A stretch of 33,075 nucleotides of DNA from Winogradskyella sp. (GTDB lineage: Bacteria; Bacteroidota; Bacteroidia; Flavobacteriales; Flavobacteriaceae): assembly GCF_025210595.1 (NCBI RefSeq), contig NZ_JAOARH010000045.1:1-33075 (forward strand), in the 5' to 3' direction. The notes under the pieces were generated by a model that ran no database searches, had not been told where the DNA came from, and saw only the letters and a list, made by a program, of their open reading frames with translations. This document shows, piece after piece, positions 6,941-15,519 of this stretch; position 1 is the stretch's first letter, and the number at the start of each line of letters is the position of its first letter. The translations under genes were made by a program, and so were the position numbers.

Positions 6941-8425
6941 GTTAACGAAAAATTAAAACAATTAATAACATTTGATAAATCGTTAGTGCAGCCTATTTAT
7001 ATACAAGTAGCACAGCAAATCATAAATGCAATTCAGCGTGGGTATTTAATAAAAGGTAGTAAACTACCAGGTACACGTATGTTGAGCAATTTGTTAAATA
7101 TTCATAGAAATACAGCTGTAGCTATTTACGATGAATTAGCATCTCAAGGTTGGGTAGATATTATTGCTAATAAAGGAACCTTTGTATTGGTGCCAGAACA
7201 AACTACTGCGAAAATTAAAGCTACAGGCAAGCACGTAAATCAAGCATATACTTATCCTAAAGAGGCAGGTTTTCCGTTCCAAAAGTCGTTTCATTTGGCA
7301 TCAACAACAACAGAAACAACTTCAAAATATGTAATTAACGATGGTAAACCAGATTTAAGGTTGCATTCTATTCATCAATTTTCGAGATGGTATAGTGCTG
7401 CAATGAAACGTAAACCATTACTTCGTAAATGGAATAGAGTTTCTACATCAGCAACAACAAGTTTTAAAAAACAACTTTGCAATTATTTAAATGCTACTCG
7501 TGGTTTTCATATTACACCAAATAATTTGATGAGCACACGAAGCACAGAAATGAGTCTTTATATTGTATCTCAATTACTAATTAAACAAAACGATGTGGTT
7601 ATAGTAGGGCAACTAAGTCATTATGCTTCTAATACTATTTTTCAAGAAGCAGGTGCTGCTATAAAGACAATTCCTGTTGATAAAGATGGTCTTGATGTAG
7701 ATTATATAAAAACCCATTTCATTAAAAATAGTATACGATGTGTTTATGTTAGTGCGCATAGGCATTACCCAACTACAAAAACCTTAAGTGCAGAAAGACG
7801 ACTACAACTTTTACAATTAGCAAAAGATTATGGTTTTGCAATTATTGAAGATGATTACGATTATGATTTTCAGTTTGAAGGCTCTGCCATGCTACCAATG
7901 GCAACATCAGACGCTAACGGAATGGTAATTTACTTAGGTAAAATGGGACAGTCTTTATTTCCTAGCTTTCAAACAGGGTTTGTAGTAGCGCCAGAAAATT
8001 TAATTTCTGAAGCCAATAATTATTTAACATTACTAGATGAGCAAGGAGATTTAATACAAGAACAGATGTTGTCTGAATTAATTTCTGAAGGTGAAATTTA
8101 CCGATTGCTCAAAAAGAATATTGTAACCTACAAACAACGTCGAGATTGTTTGTGTAGATTTTTAGAACAGCATTTTAAAGATATTATAACTTTTGAAAAG
8201 CCTTTAGGCGGCTTGGCAATCTGGTTGCAATTTCATACAGCAGTATCATTGGTAAAGCTTGCAGAGGAAGCAGAAAAATTAGATTTGTTTTTGCCAAAAA
8301 CCATTCTTTATCAAGATAAAAATACTTGTGCTATTCGTTTTGGTTTTGGGCATCTTAATGAAGAAGAAATTGAAGCTGTTGTTGTAAGGTTGAAAAGCGC
8401 TTATGATATAGTGGTTAGATTTTAG
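6920..8425 (+). CDS. MocR-type GntR regulator with aminotransferase-like domain lacking the PLP lysine
   Basis: 501 residues. Residues about 24-90 are a GntR winged helix-turn-helix: 'PIYIQVAQQIINAIQRGYL', 'GSKLPGTRMLSNLLNIHRNTAVAIYDEL' and 'GWVDIIANKGTFV'. Residues about 130-500 follow the fold-type-I aminotransferase domain of MocR proteins, with 'EDDYDYDFQF' (E310-D314) keeping the aspartate that contacts the PLP pyridine nitrogen. The lysine that binds PLP is missing: the family's 'YLGTFSKxLFPxLRxGY' reads YLGKMGQSLFPSFQTGF here, with Q344 at the lysine position and Q351 at the arginine position; K341 is three residues upstream. The phosphate-binding G-T/S-Q block reads R207-S-T-E. So the effector domain is degenerate or binds a ligand differently. 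The start is a TTG at 6920; GTG at 6986 is an alternative, and with it the third operator copy would be noncoding. Probably controls the divergent TonB receptor and itself. Confidence 0.88.
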   Translation: MKTHNSPVNEKLKQLITFDKSLVQPIYIQVAQQIINAIQRGYLIKGSKLPGTRMLSNLLNIHRNTAVAIYDELASQGWVDIIANKGTFVLVPEQTTAKIKATGKHVNQAYTYPKEAGFPFQKSFHLASTTTETTSKYVINDGKPDLRLHSIHQFSRWYSAAMKRKPLLRKWNRVSTSATTSFKKQLCNYLNATRGFHITPNNLMSTRSTEMSLYIVSQLLIKQNDVVIVGQLSHYASNTIFQEAGAAIKTIPVDKDGLDVDYIKTHFIKNSIRCVYVSAHRHYPTTKTLSAERRLQLLQLAKDYGFAIIEDDYDYDFQFEGSAMLPMATSDANGMVIYLGKMGQSLFPSFQTGFVVAPENLISEANNYLTLLDEQGDLIQEQMLSELISEGEIYRLLKKNIVTYKQRRDCLCRFLEQHFKDIITFEKPLGGLAIWLQFHTAVSLVKLAEEAEKLDLFLPKTILYQDKNTCAIRFGFGHLNEEEIEAVVVRLKSAYDIVVRF

Positions 8426-8442
8426 TAAGGGCTAACATTATT

Positions 8443-8982
8443 TTAGGAATTATACATTTTAGATTTCCATTCATTTTTATCTACCCATTTATAATCATTA
8501 GGCACAGTAGCATCTAGCAAATCAATATTTAATTCTTCCGATAGTTCGTAGCCAATGATAAATGCTTCTTTATAATCGTTTTTTTCAAACAAACAGAAAT
8601 GTTTATTCCTGTCGTACCATAAATTGACTTCATAGATGTAATCACCATCTTGTAAAGGCTGATGAAATACAGAAACGTATTCGTAGTTGTAGATTTGTTT
8701 CCATTTCCCAAATTTTAAAGGACCTATTTCTATTGTAGGCTTAAATTTTGAGTGCTCTAAATCTATATAAATACGTTTTTGAGAAGAAAAACCTGCGCCA
8801 ATAGCAGCAAGAAAAACAATATTTTTAATGTCAACAATGGCACTTCTAACACTTTCGTTAGAAAATTTAACCTCATAAATTGTATATGCTAATAGACCAA
8901 ATGCCAGTGTAAAAAATAAAGCTGCAATAGGTATTTGCCATATAGGTCTATTACTTTCTGAAATAATAATTTTTGATTTCAT
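8443..8982 (-). CDS. Uncharacterised inner-membrane protein with two membrane segments
   Basis: 179 residues with no recognised family. Two hydrophobic segments are visible: about residues 15-37 (IWQIPIAALFFTLAFGLLAYTIY) and about 50-66 (IVDIKNIVFLAAIGAGF). The remaining 110 residues are soluble and beta-rich: 'KRIYIDLEHSKFKPTIEIGPLKFGKWKQIYNYEYVSVFHQPLQDGDYIYEVNLWYD', which resembles the strand pattern of PH-like bacterial membrane-associated domains, followed by 'AFIIGYELSEELNIDLLDATVPNDYKWVDKNEWK'. This fold comparison is an inference. The gene is convergent with the MocR gene (17 bases between them) and divergent from umuC, so it is transcribed alone. A perfect -7 element lies so close to the ATG that the mRNA may be leaderless. 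Confidence 0.75.
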   Translation of the reverse strand: MKSKIIISESNRPIWQIPIAALFFTLAFGLLAYTIYEVKFSNESVRSAIVDIKNIVFLAAIGAGFSSQKRIYIDLEHSKFKPTIEIGPLKFGKWKQIYNYEYVSVFHQPLQDGDYIYEVNLWYDRNKHFCLFEKNDYKEAFIIGYELSEELNIDLLDATVPNDYKWVDKNEWKSKMYNS

Positions 8983-8986
8983 GATT

Positions 8987-8994
8987 CAAATATA
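8987..8994 (-). promoter_or_regulatory. -7 promoter element directly before the membrane-protein gene
   Basis: TATATTTG on the minus strand, a perfect match, separated by only four bases from the ATG at 8982. Transcription starting the usual 4-7 bases downstream would begin at or inside the start codon, suggesting a leaderless mRNA. A TTG lies 16 bases upstream, shorter than usual. Confidence 0.4.
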
Positions 8995-9087
8995 CAAACT
9001 GAAATAGAAGCAAGGTTAATAGTAACTTTTGAAGTATATAACGATTTTCAGCTTTCATTTTAGAGTATATCGAAGACTAAAATCCAT

Positions 9088-9095
9088 TATCTTTA
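9088..9095 (+). promoter_or_regulatory. Possible -7 element of umuC
   Basis: TATCTTTA, seven of eight against TAnnTTTG, seven bases before the ATG at 9103. No good -33 TTG is seen at the expected distance and no LexA-type palindrome was recognised, so the damage response of this operon is not explained by visible sites. Confidence 0.3.
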
Positions 9096-9102
9096 CAATC
9101 CT

Positions 9103-10359
9103 ATGTATGCCTTAGTAGATTGTAATAATTTTTATGCCTCTTGCGAGCGTGTTTTTAATCCTAATTTAGAAGGAAAGCCAGTTGCTATTCTTAGTAATAA
9201 CGATGGTTGTGTTATTTCTATGAGTGATGAGGCAAAAGCAATACAGTTACCATTTGGTGCTCCAATTTTTAAGTGGGAAGGCTTTTGTAAAGCAAACGGA
9301 ATAGAGGTTTTATCTTCTAATTATCCTTTATATGGTGATATGAGTAGTCGAGTAATGAGTATCTTGAAGCAATTTACACCAGATGTTGAAGTCTATAGTA
9401 TCGACGAGGCTTTTCTACAATTTAAAGGATTTGATAATTACAATCTAAATGAGTATGGTTTACAGATACGTCAACGTATTTTAAAATGGACAGGCATACC
9501 AACCTGTGTAGGTATAGCTCCAACAAAAGCATTGAGTAAAGTAGCCAACAAAATAGCAAGAAAATTTCCAAAAGAAACACAAGGGAGTTATGTTATAAAT
9601 TCTGAGCAGAGCAGAATAAAAGCTTTAAAATGGATAAGATTAGAAGATGTTTGGGGAATTGGTCATGGCTTGCAAAAGCGACTAAAAGCTAAAGGTTGTA
9701 AAACCGCTTATGACTTTATACAGCTTGATGATGAATGGGTAAGAAAAACGTTATCTATAACAGAATGGAAATTAAAAAAAGACTTAGAAGGCATTTCTAA
9801 GATAAAGTTAGACGAACCAACCCGAAAGCGTGCCATTGCCACAACCCGAAGTTTTGATTATACCTATGATGATATTAACTATATAAAAGAGCGTGTTTCT
9901 ACTTTTGCAACAAGTTGTGCAGAAAAATTACGTATGCAAGGCTCTAGTTGTCACATGATTATTGTATCAATAAGCAGTAATAGACATAAAAAAGACCAAA
10001 AACAACATCGCGCAAGTAAAATAGTAAGTTTTCCTTATCCTACAGATTCTTCTTTGTTGATAAGCAAGGCTGCGGTAAATGCTGTAGAATTAATACATAA
10101 AGTAGGTGTTAAATACAAAAGAGCTGGTGTTGTTGTTACGGGTTTGGTGCCTACAGATAATTACCAGTTAGATATGTTTTGTAAAGAAGACCCAAAGCAC
10201 AAACCTTTAATGTTTGCTATAGATAAAATAAATAAAAAGTATAAAGGTGATAAAATTAAGTTAGGAAATCAAGATTTAGAACGTACTTGGAAAATGCGAC
10301 AAGAGCGACTCTCACCAAGATATACAACAAACATTAATGATATAATTGTAGTAAAATGA
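9103..10359 (+). CDS. umuC: Y-family DNA polymerase, UmuC-type (DNA polymerase V catalytic subunit)
   Basis: 418 residues, normal for UmuC. It copies past DNA lesions in complex with cleaved UmuD. The palm motif 'MYALVDCNNFYASCERVFNPNLEGKPVAILSNNDGCVIS' carries the first metal ligand D6, and 'VYSIDEAFL' carries the catalytic pair D101/E102. 'GIAPTKALSKVANKIAKK'-like sequence (GIAPTKALSKVANKIARK) follows, then the helix-hairpin-helix thumb ('VWGIGHGLQKRLKAKGCKTAYDFI'), the little-finger domain and the UmuC-type C-terminal region ending 'LGNQDLERTWKMRQERLSPRYTTNINDIIVVK', which is DUF4113-like. All catalytic residues are present. The stop codon overlaps the umuD start (ATGA), so the two are translationally coupled. 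The order umuC-umuD is opposite to the enterobacterial umuD-umuC. Confidence 0.95.
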   Translation: MYALVDCNNFYASCERVFNPNLEGKPVAILSNNDGCVISMSDEAKAIQLPFGAPIFKWEGFCKANGIEVLSSNYPLYGDMSSRVMSILKQFTPDVEVYSIDEAFLQFKGFDNYNLNEYGLQIRQRILKWTGIPTCVGIAPTKALSKVANKIARKFPKETQGSYVINSEQSRIKALKWIRLEDVWGIGHGLQKRLKAKGCKTAYDFIQLDDEWVRKTLSITEWKLKKDLEGISKIKLDEPTRKRAIATTRSFDYTYDDINYIKERVSTFATSCAEKLRMQGSSCHMIIVSISSNRHKKDQKQHRASKIVSFPYPTDSSLLISKAAVNAVELIHKVGVKYKRAGVVVTGLVPTDNYQLDMFCKEDPKHKPLMFAIDKINKKYKGDKIKLGNQDLERTWKMRQERLSPRYTTNINDIIVVK

Positions 10360-10799
10360 TAGCACACAAATCTAATAACTTAACATTCTTTATTCCAGAG
10401 GTTATCGAAGGTTCTGGAACTAATTTTTTTGATACAGGGATTTCGGCTGGTTTTCCTTCACCAGCAGATGATTTTAAAGAACAACGCTTATCTCTAGATG
10501 ATGAATTAGTAAAAAATAAAGAAGCTACTTTTTATGCACGCGTTAGTGGGCAATCTATGATAGGTGCTGGTTTAGATGATAATGACTTACTAGTAATAGA
10601 TAGAAGTTTAGAGCCTGAAAACAATAAAATAGCTGTTTGTTTTTTAGATGGTGAATTTACTGTAAAACGTCTTAGAGTATCAGATGGTGAAGTATGGTTA
10701 CAGCCAGAAAATCCAGACTATCCAATTATTAAAATTTCTGAAGAAAATAATTTTGTTATTTGGGGAATTGTAACCAATGTGATTAAAAAAGTGTATTAA
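10356..10799 (+). CDS. umuD: UmuD-type autoprotease, DNA polymerase V accessory subunit
   Basis: 147-residue S24/LexA-family protein. In the SOS response the RecA filament triggers self-cleavage to UmuD', which forms polymerase V with UmuC. The cleavage site is recognisable as A31-G32 in 'GISAGFPSPADDF', matching the C-G site of E. coli UmuD. The Ser-Lys dyad is S67 in 'RVSGQSMIGAGL' and K104 in 'DGEFTVKRLR', 37 residues apart as in E. coli. The protein lacks a DNA-binding domain, so it is UmuD and not LexA. The ATG overlaps the umuC stop by four bases. The next gene starts 24 bases later on the same strand with no terminator between them and may be read through. Confidence 0.95.
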   Translation: MIAHKSNNLTFFIPEVIEGSGTNFFDTGISAGFPSPADDFKEQRLSLDDELVKNKEATFYARVSGQSMIGAGLDDNDLLVIDRSLEPENNKIAVCFLDGEFTVKRLRVSDGEVWLQPENPDYPIIKISEENNFVIWGIVTNVIKKVY

Positions 10800-10823
10800 T
10801 TTTTAATTAAGACAATAATCATA

Positions 10824-11798
10824 ATGAATCAAACGATAAAATGGGGAATTATTGGTTGTGGTAGTGTCACCGAAATTAAGAGTGGTCCAGCATATAAAAC
10901 AACTAAGGGTTTTGAGCTTGTTGCTGTAATGCGAAGAAATTTAGATTTAGCTAGAGACTATGCAAAACGACATGGAGTACTTCATTATTATTGTGATGCA
11001 GATCAATTAATTAATAATCCAAACGTAGATGCTGTTTATATTGCTACACCTCCAGATACGCATCATTACTATGCGTTAAAAGTTGCTGAAGCAAATAAAA
11101 TATGTTGTATTGAAAAACCCATGGCTCCAAGTTATGGAGAATGCTTAGAGATACAACGAGTCTTTAAAGAAAAAAACTTACCATTATTTGTAGCTTACTA
11201 TCGTAGATCCTTACCAAGATTTAATAAAGTTAAGTCTTTATTAGAAGAAAATAGAATAGGAGATATAAGGCATGTTAGCTGGTATTTAAGTCGTACAGCA
11301 AGTGATATAGATACATCAAAAGCGTATAATTGGAGAACAGATGCTAAGATTGCACCAGCTGGTTATTTTGATGATTTGGCAAGCCATGGTTTAGATTTGT
11401 TTGTTTACCTATTAGGAGATATTGTGAGTGCTAAAGGCATTTCAGCAAACCAACAACAATTTTACAGCGCAAAAGATATTATAACAGGATCTTGGGAACA
11501 TCAATCTGGTGTCATAGGTTCTGGGATGTGGAGTTTCGGGACTTACAAAAGAGAAGATTGTGTTAGAATTATAGGTAGTAAAGGTGAAATTAGTTTTTCT
11601 GTGTTTTTAGAAACGCCTATTAAATTATTGACAGATAAAAAGCAGCTAACATTTCAGATAGATAGTCCTAAGCGTATTCAACAATTTCATGTTGAGAATA
11701 TGAAAAAACATTTAGCTGGTAGTTATCATCATCCTTCAACAGGAGTTACTGCAGCGCATACTGCATGGGTAATGGATAAGATTTTAGGAAAGTTATGA
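10824..11798 (+). CDS. Gfo/Idh/MocA-family NAD(P)-dependent oxidoreductase
   Basis: 324 residues. The N-terminal Rossmann fold has 'KWGIIGCGSVTE' (G8, G11, G13), followed by 'ELVAVMRRNLDLARDYAKRHG' and 'AVYIATPPDTHHYYAL'. The family motif E97-K98-P99 appears in 'CIEKPMAPSYGE', where the lysine takes part in catalysis. The C-terminal alpha/beta domain contains 'RIGDIRHVSWYLSR' and 'GYFDDLASHGLDLFVYLLGDI' with the conserved active-site histidine. Such enzymes oxidise or reduce sugars, inositols or related compounds in the cytoplasm; the substrate cannot be inferred here. It follows umuD by 24 bases but has no obvious functional link with it. It ends before a strong bidirectional terminator facing atpC. 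Confidence 0.93.
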   Translation: MNQTIKWGIIGCGSVTEIKSGPAYKTTKGFELVAVMRRNLDLARDYAKRHGVLHYYCDADQLINNPNVDAVYIATPPDTHHYYALKVAEANKICCIEKPMAPSYGECLEIQRVFKEKNLPLFVAYYRRSLPRFNKVKSLLEENRIGDIRHVSWYLSRTASDIDTSKAYNWRTDAKIAPAGYFDDLASHGLDLFVYLLGDIVSAKGISANQQQFYSAKDIITGSWEHQSGVIGSGMWSFGTYKREDCVRIIGSKGEISFSVFLETPIKLLTDKKQLTFQIDSPKRIQQFHVENMKKHLAGSYHHPSTGVTAAHTAWVMDKILGKL

Positions 11799-11804
11799 AT
11801 ATAA

Positions 11805-11834
11805 AAAAACGCGAAGCAAATACTTCGCGTTTTT
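11805..11834. terminator. Bidirectional terminator between the oxidoreductase gene and atpC
   Basis: Perfect 12-bp inverted repeat AAAAACGCGAAG (11805-11816) and CTTCGCGTTTTT (11823-11834) with a 6-nt loop. GC-rich core, A tract on the left and T tract on the right, so it can end both convergent transcripts. Confidence 0.9.
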
Positions 11835-11857
11835 ATTTTATTATTTATTGAAAAAGA

Positions 11858-12133
11858 TTAATCGGCTAAGATTATTAGCTTATTATCTTTCATTTCAATA
11901 GTTCCAGAATTAATAGATAACCAAACTCCATTGTCAGATTTTGAAAATTTATCTTCAACTTCTTCCTCAAGTGTAATATTACCCTTTACTTTTACTTGCC
12001 CTTCTTTAAGAATTGATACTATAGGTGCGTGGTTTGTTAATATTTCAAATTCACCATTTACACCAGGAACAGTAACAGCAGTTACTTCTCCGCTAAATAA
12101 AGTAGCTTCAGGTGATACAATTTCTAAATACAT
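11858..12133 (-). CDS. atpC: ATP synthase F1 epsilon subunit, N-terminal domain only
   Basis: 91 residues. The protein starts with 'MYLEIVSPEATLFSGEVTAVTVPGVNGEFEILTNHAPIVSILKEGQVKV', the standard beta-sandwich of the epsilon subunit, which contacts the gamma subunit and c-ring of the ATP synthase rotor. It ends after 'WLSINSGTIEMKDNKLIILAD', where most bacterial epsilon subunits (about 130-140 residues) continue with a two-helix C-terminal domain that can inhibit ATP hydrolysis. That domain is absent and no frameshifted remnant is visible before the terminator, so the short form is genuine, as is known for other Bacteroidota. It follows atpD on the same strand by 95 bases that contain a stem-loop; the other atp genes are not in the window. 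Confidence 0.95.
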   Translation of the reverse strand: MYLEIVSPEATLFSGEVTAVTVPGVNGEFEILTNHAPIVSILKEGQVKVKGNITLEEEVEDKFSKSDNGVWLSINSGTIEMKDNKLIILAD

Positions 12134-12160
12134 AGTTTTTAAAATTTCAATTTTAAAATT

Positions 12161-12199
12161 CTAAATTCCAAAATACTATTATTGTAATTTGGAATTTAG
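12161..12199. repeat. Stem-loop in the atpD-atpC spacer
   Basis: Perfect 12-bp inverted repeat CTAAATTCCAAA (12161-12172) and TTTGGAATTTAG (12188-12199) with a 15-nt loop, surrounded by AT-rich sequence with more short copies of AAATT-type words. It lies inside an expected operon, lacks a clean U tract and has a weak AU stem, so a repeat or mRNA-processing site is as likely as an attenuator. Confidence 0.45.
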
Positions 12200-12228
12200 G
12201 TTTTGAAGTTTTATCAAGCGTCTATTGA

Positions 12229-13740
<1,512 letters not shown>

Positions 13741-13822
13741 CTATTGTGTTTTTGTTTTGCAATAATTTGAAAATGAAAAACAGCTTACCCAAGTAAGTTG
13801 AGCTTAAGCGTTTTTCGCGCTG

Positions 13823-13830
13823 CAAAGATA
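13823..13830 (-). promoter_or_regulatory. -7 promoter element of atpD
   Basis: TATCTTTG on the minus strand, a perfect TAnnTTTG match followed by GC. The -33 region is AT-rich without a clear TTG. The predicted leader to the ATG at 13737 is about 80 nt and contains small inverted repeats (CTTAC-CCAA-GTAAG and AGCG-n7-CGCT) that could form weak hairpins. Confidence 0.5.
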
Positions 13831-13868
13831 TATTTTTATTTAAAAAAAATGTGCCATTTTCAAATAAA

Positions 13869-13897
13869 AAAAACACGCTATTATAAAGCGTGTTTTT
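13869..13897. terminator. Terminator after the SGNH-hydrolase lipoprotein gene
   Basis: Perfect 11-bp inverted repeat AAAAACACGCT (13869-13879) and AGCGTGTTTTT (13887-13897), 7-nt loop, flanked by A-rich sequence on the left that reads as a T tract on the minus strand. It ends the TonB-receptor/lipoprotein transcript just before the atpD promoter. Confidence 0.85.
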
Positions 13898-13919
13898 ATT
13901 TGAGATTATATGTGTTATT

Positions 13920-15497
13920 TTACTGTAGTTGAGGTGAATAGTTTGTTGGGAAATCCCCAGCTTTAGCTAAATTACCTGAAGCTTCAAAGTTAGAACCATA
14001 AGCATCATCAATAGCTTGTAAGAAGCTATTTGCCATTAAAGCATAACCTCTTGCTGTTAAATGAACACCATCTAAGCTTACTAGACCTCCAAAAACTAAA
14101 TCTGTATTAAGATGATAATCATCAAACATAATCCCGGTTGTAGATGCTTGATCTAAAATTGCATTTAAATCAACCAAAGCTAGACCGTTTGCACTTGCTA
14201 TACTAGAAATTGTAGCATTGTATGCTTGAGTAGCCATTGCAATTTCTTCTTGCTCTTCTGGTGTTAAGACCCACATATCTGCTAGTGGTATAGCAACACC
14301 ATTAACTGTTTGAGGATTACCAGGAACCGCTTCTGTACCAATAAAGCTGGAAGCTGGTAAAACAAGTAAATCTTCAGCTGTTGCTTGTCTCATACTTACA
14401 AGTGCAGGGTTCAATCCTGTTAAATCAATTAAATTCTCATCCATAATTACTACAGCATTACCTTCACCTTCAGAAAATGTGATTATTCTTTTTGCTAATT
14501 CTGCATCTGCAATTTCTTGAGTTATTTGATTCATTTGTACCAATGCTCCTAAGGCTTGTGCAATACCAGCATTATATGCGCCATAAGCATTGCCACTATT
14601 TAAGAAACCTGCAGTAGCAGCATCTAATGGCACTGGGTTATGAGGTACTGTTGTAAAATGAGATAAACTTGTAATATTTGGTAAATTACCAATAACTCCT
14701 TTAGCTCCATTAGCTGTTAAACCAGCTACTAGAGCATTAAGAGAAGCATTAAAGGTTGCTGTATCTGTAATAGGGTTGTAGTTAGGAGCGTTTGTGTCAC
14801 TTTCACCACCTGATAACGCATAGCCTAAAACATCATTACCACCAACTTCAGAGATAGAAAAGAATGTTGGGTTTTGAGCAACTGCTAACTCTAAAATACT
14901 TGCATTAGGAGCATTACCTGTTACACGTATTGCATAAGGATTAGCCGCAGCTGGGAAATTTGCAATATTTCCGTATCCTGGAGCAACTAAATGAAAACTT
15001 TTAGCTCCTGGAATTCCTAAATTATTAAATGGTCCTGTAGGGTTGTTTAAAGCAAAATCGGTTGTAGACATTGCTATAGGGTTAACTGATTGTAATGCTA
15101 CTGGACCAGCACCACCAAATACTAATCTTTCTTCAAATAAACGGTTGCCAGTAATTGGGTGAATTACTGGATTTCCTGCTAGAATCAATCCTCCAAAATT
15201 ATCATTCATTAATGGTTGATTAAACGTACCACCTCCAATATTAGCAAATTTAGTTGCCATAATATTTGGGAATGAATTTTCTTGACTTGCTATAAAAAGC
15301 GCATTATCTGTAAAACCAGCAGTGAATGAAGCTCCTATAGCTACATAATTTGAAAAATCTACTGTGCCAGCAGTAAGTTCTGGTAAAGTCTCATCACCAG
15401 TATCGTTTCTGTCTCTTAAATCTTCTACGAGTTCATTCTCGCAAGACACCATCGCTAATGTAAGTAATGATAGTGCTATATATTTTATTTTTTTCAT
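13920..15497 (-). CDS. Secreted SGNH/GDSL-type hydrolase lipoprotein
   Basis: 525 residues from the ATG at 15497; a longer frame would run into the receptor gene and lacks a signal, so it is rejected. The N-terminus 'MKKIKYIALSLLTLAMVSC' is a lipoprotein signal with C19 as lipid anchor. SGNH blocks are recognisable: block I 'VAIGASFTAGF' with S57 as nucleophile (GAS instead of GDS), block II glycine in 'GVIGNLPNITSL', block III 'SEVGGNDVLGYALSGG' with the oxyanion asparagine, and block V 'LDGVHLTARGYALMANSFLQAI' with the Asp-x-x-His pair. The family removes acyl groups from lipids, sugars or esters. The protein is about twice the usual length of an SGNH domain, with a long insert between blocks III and V. 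It follows a TonB receptor by 22 bases, so it probably works on the cell surface with it. Substrate not known. Confidence 0.87.
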   Translation of the reverse strand: MKKIKYIALSLLTLAMVSCENELVEDLRDRNDTGDETLPELTAGTVDFSNYVAIGASFTAGFTDNALFIASQENSFPNIMATKFANIGGGTFNQPLMNDNFGGLILAGNPVIHPITGNRLFEERLVFGGAGPVALQSVNPIAMSTTDFALNNPTGPFNNLGIPGAKSFHLVAPGYGNIANFPAAANPYAIRVTGNAPNASILELAVAQNPTFFSISEVGGNDVLGYALSGGESDTNAPNYNPITDTATFNASLNALVAGLTANGAKGVIGNLPNITSLSHFTTVPHNPVPLDAATAGFLNSGNAYGAYNAGIAQALGALVQMNQITQEIADAELAKRIITFSEGEGNAVVIMDENLIDLTGLNPALVSMRQATAEDLLVLPASSFIGTEAVPGNPQTVNGVAIPLADMWVLTPEEQEEIAMATQAYNATISSIASANGLALVDLNAILDQASTTGIMFDDYHLNTDLVFGGLVSLDGVHLTARGYALMANSFLQAIDDAYGSNFEASGNLAKAGDFPTNYSPQLQ

Positions 15498-15519
15498 CTT
15501 AATAGTTTCTTTTCCGTTA

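Noticed and set aside
9103..10799. umuCD as part of a plasmid or prophage
   Set aside because: No integrase, repeats, attachment sites or phage genes nearby; base composition matches its neighbours.
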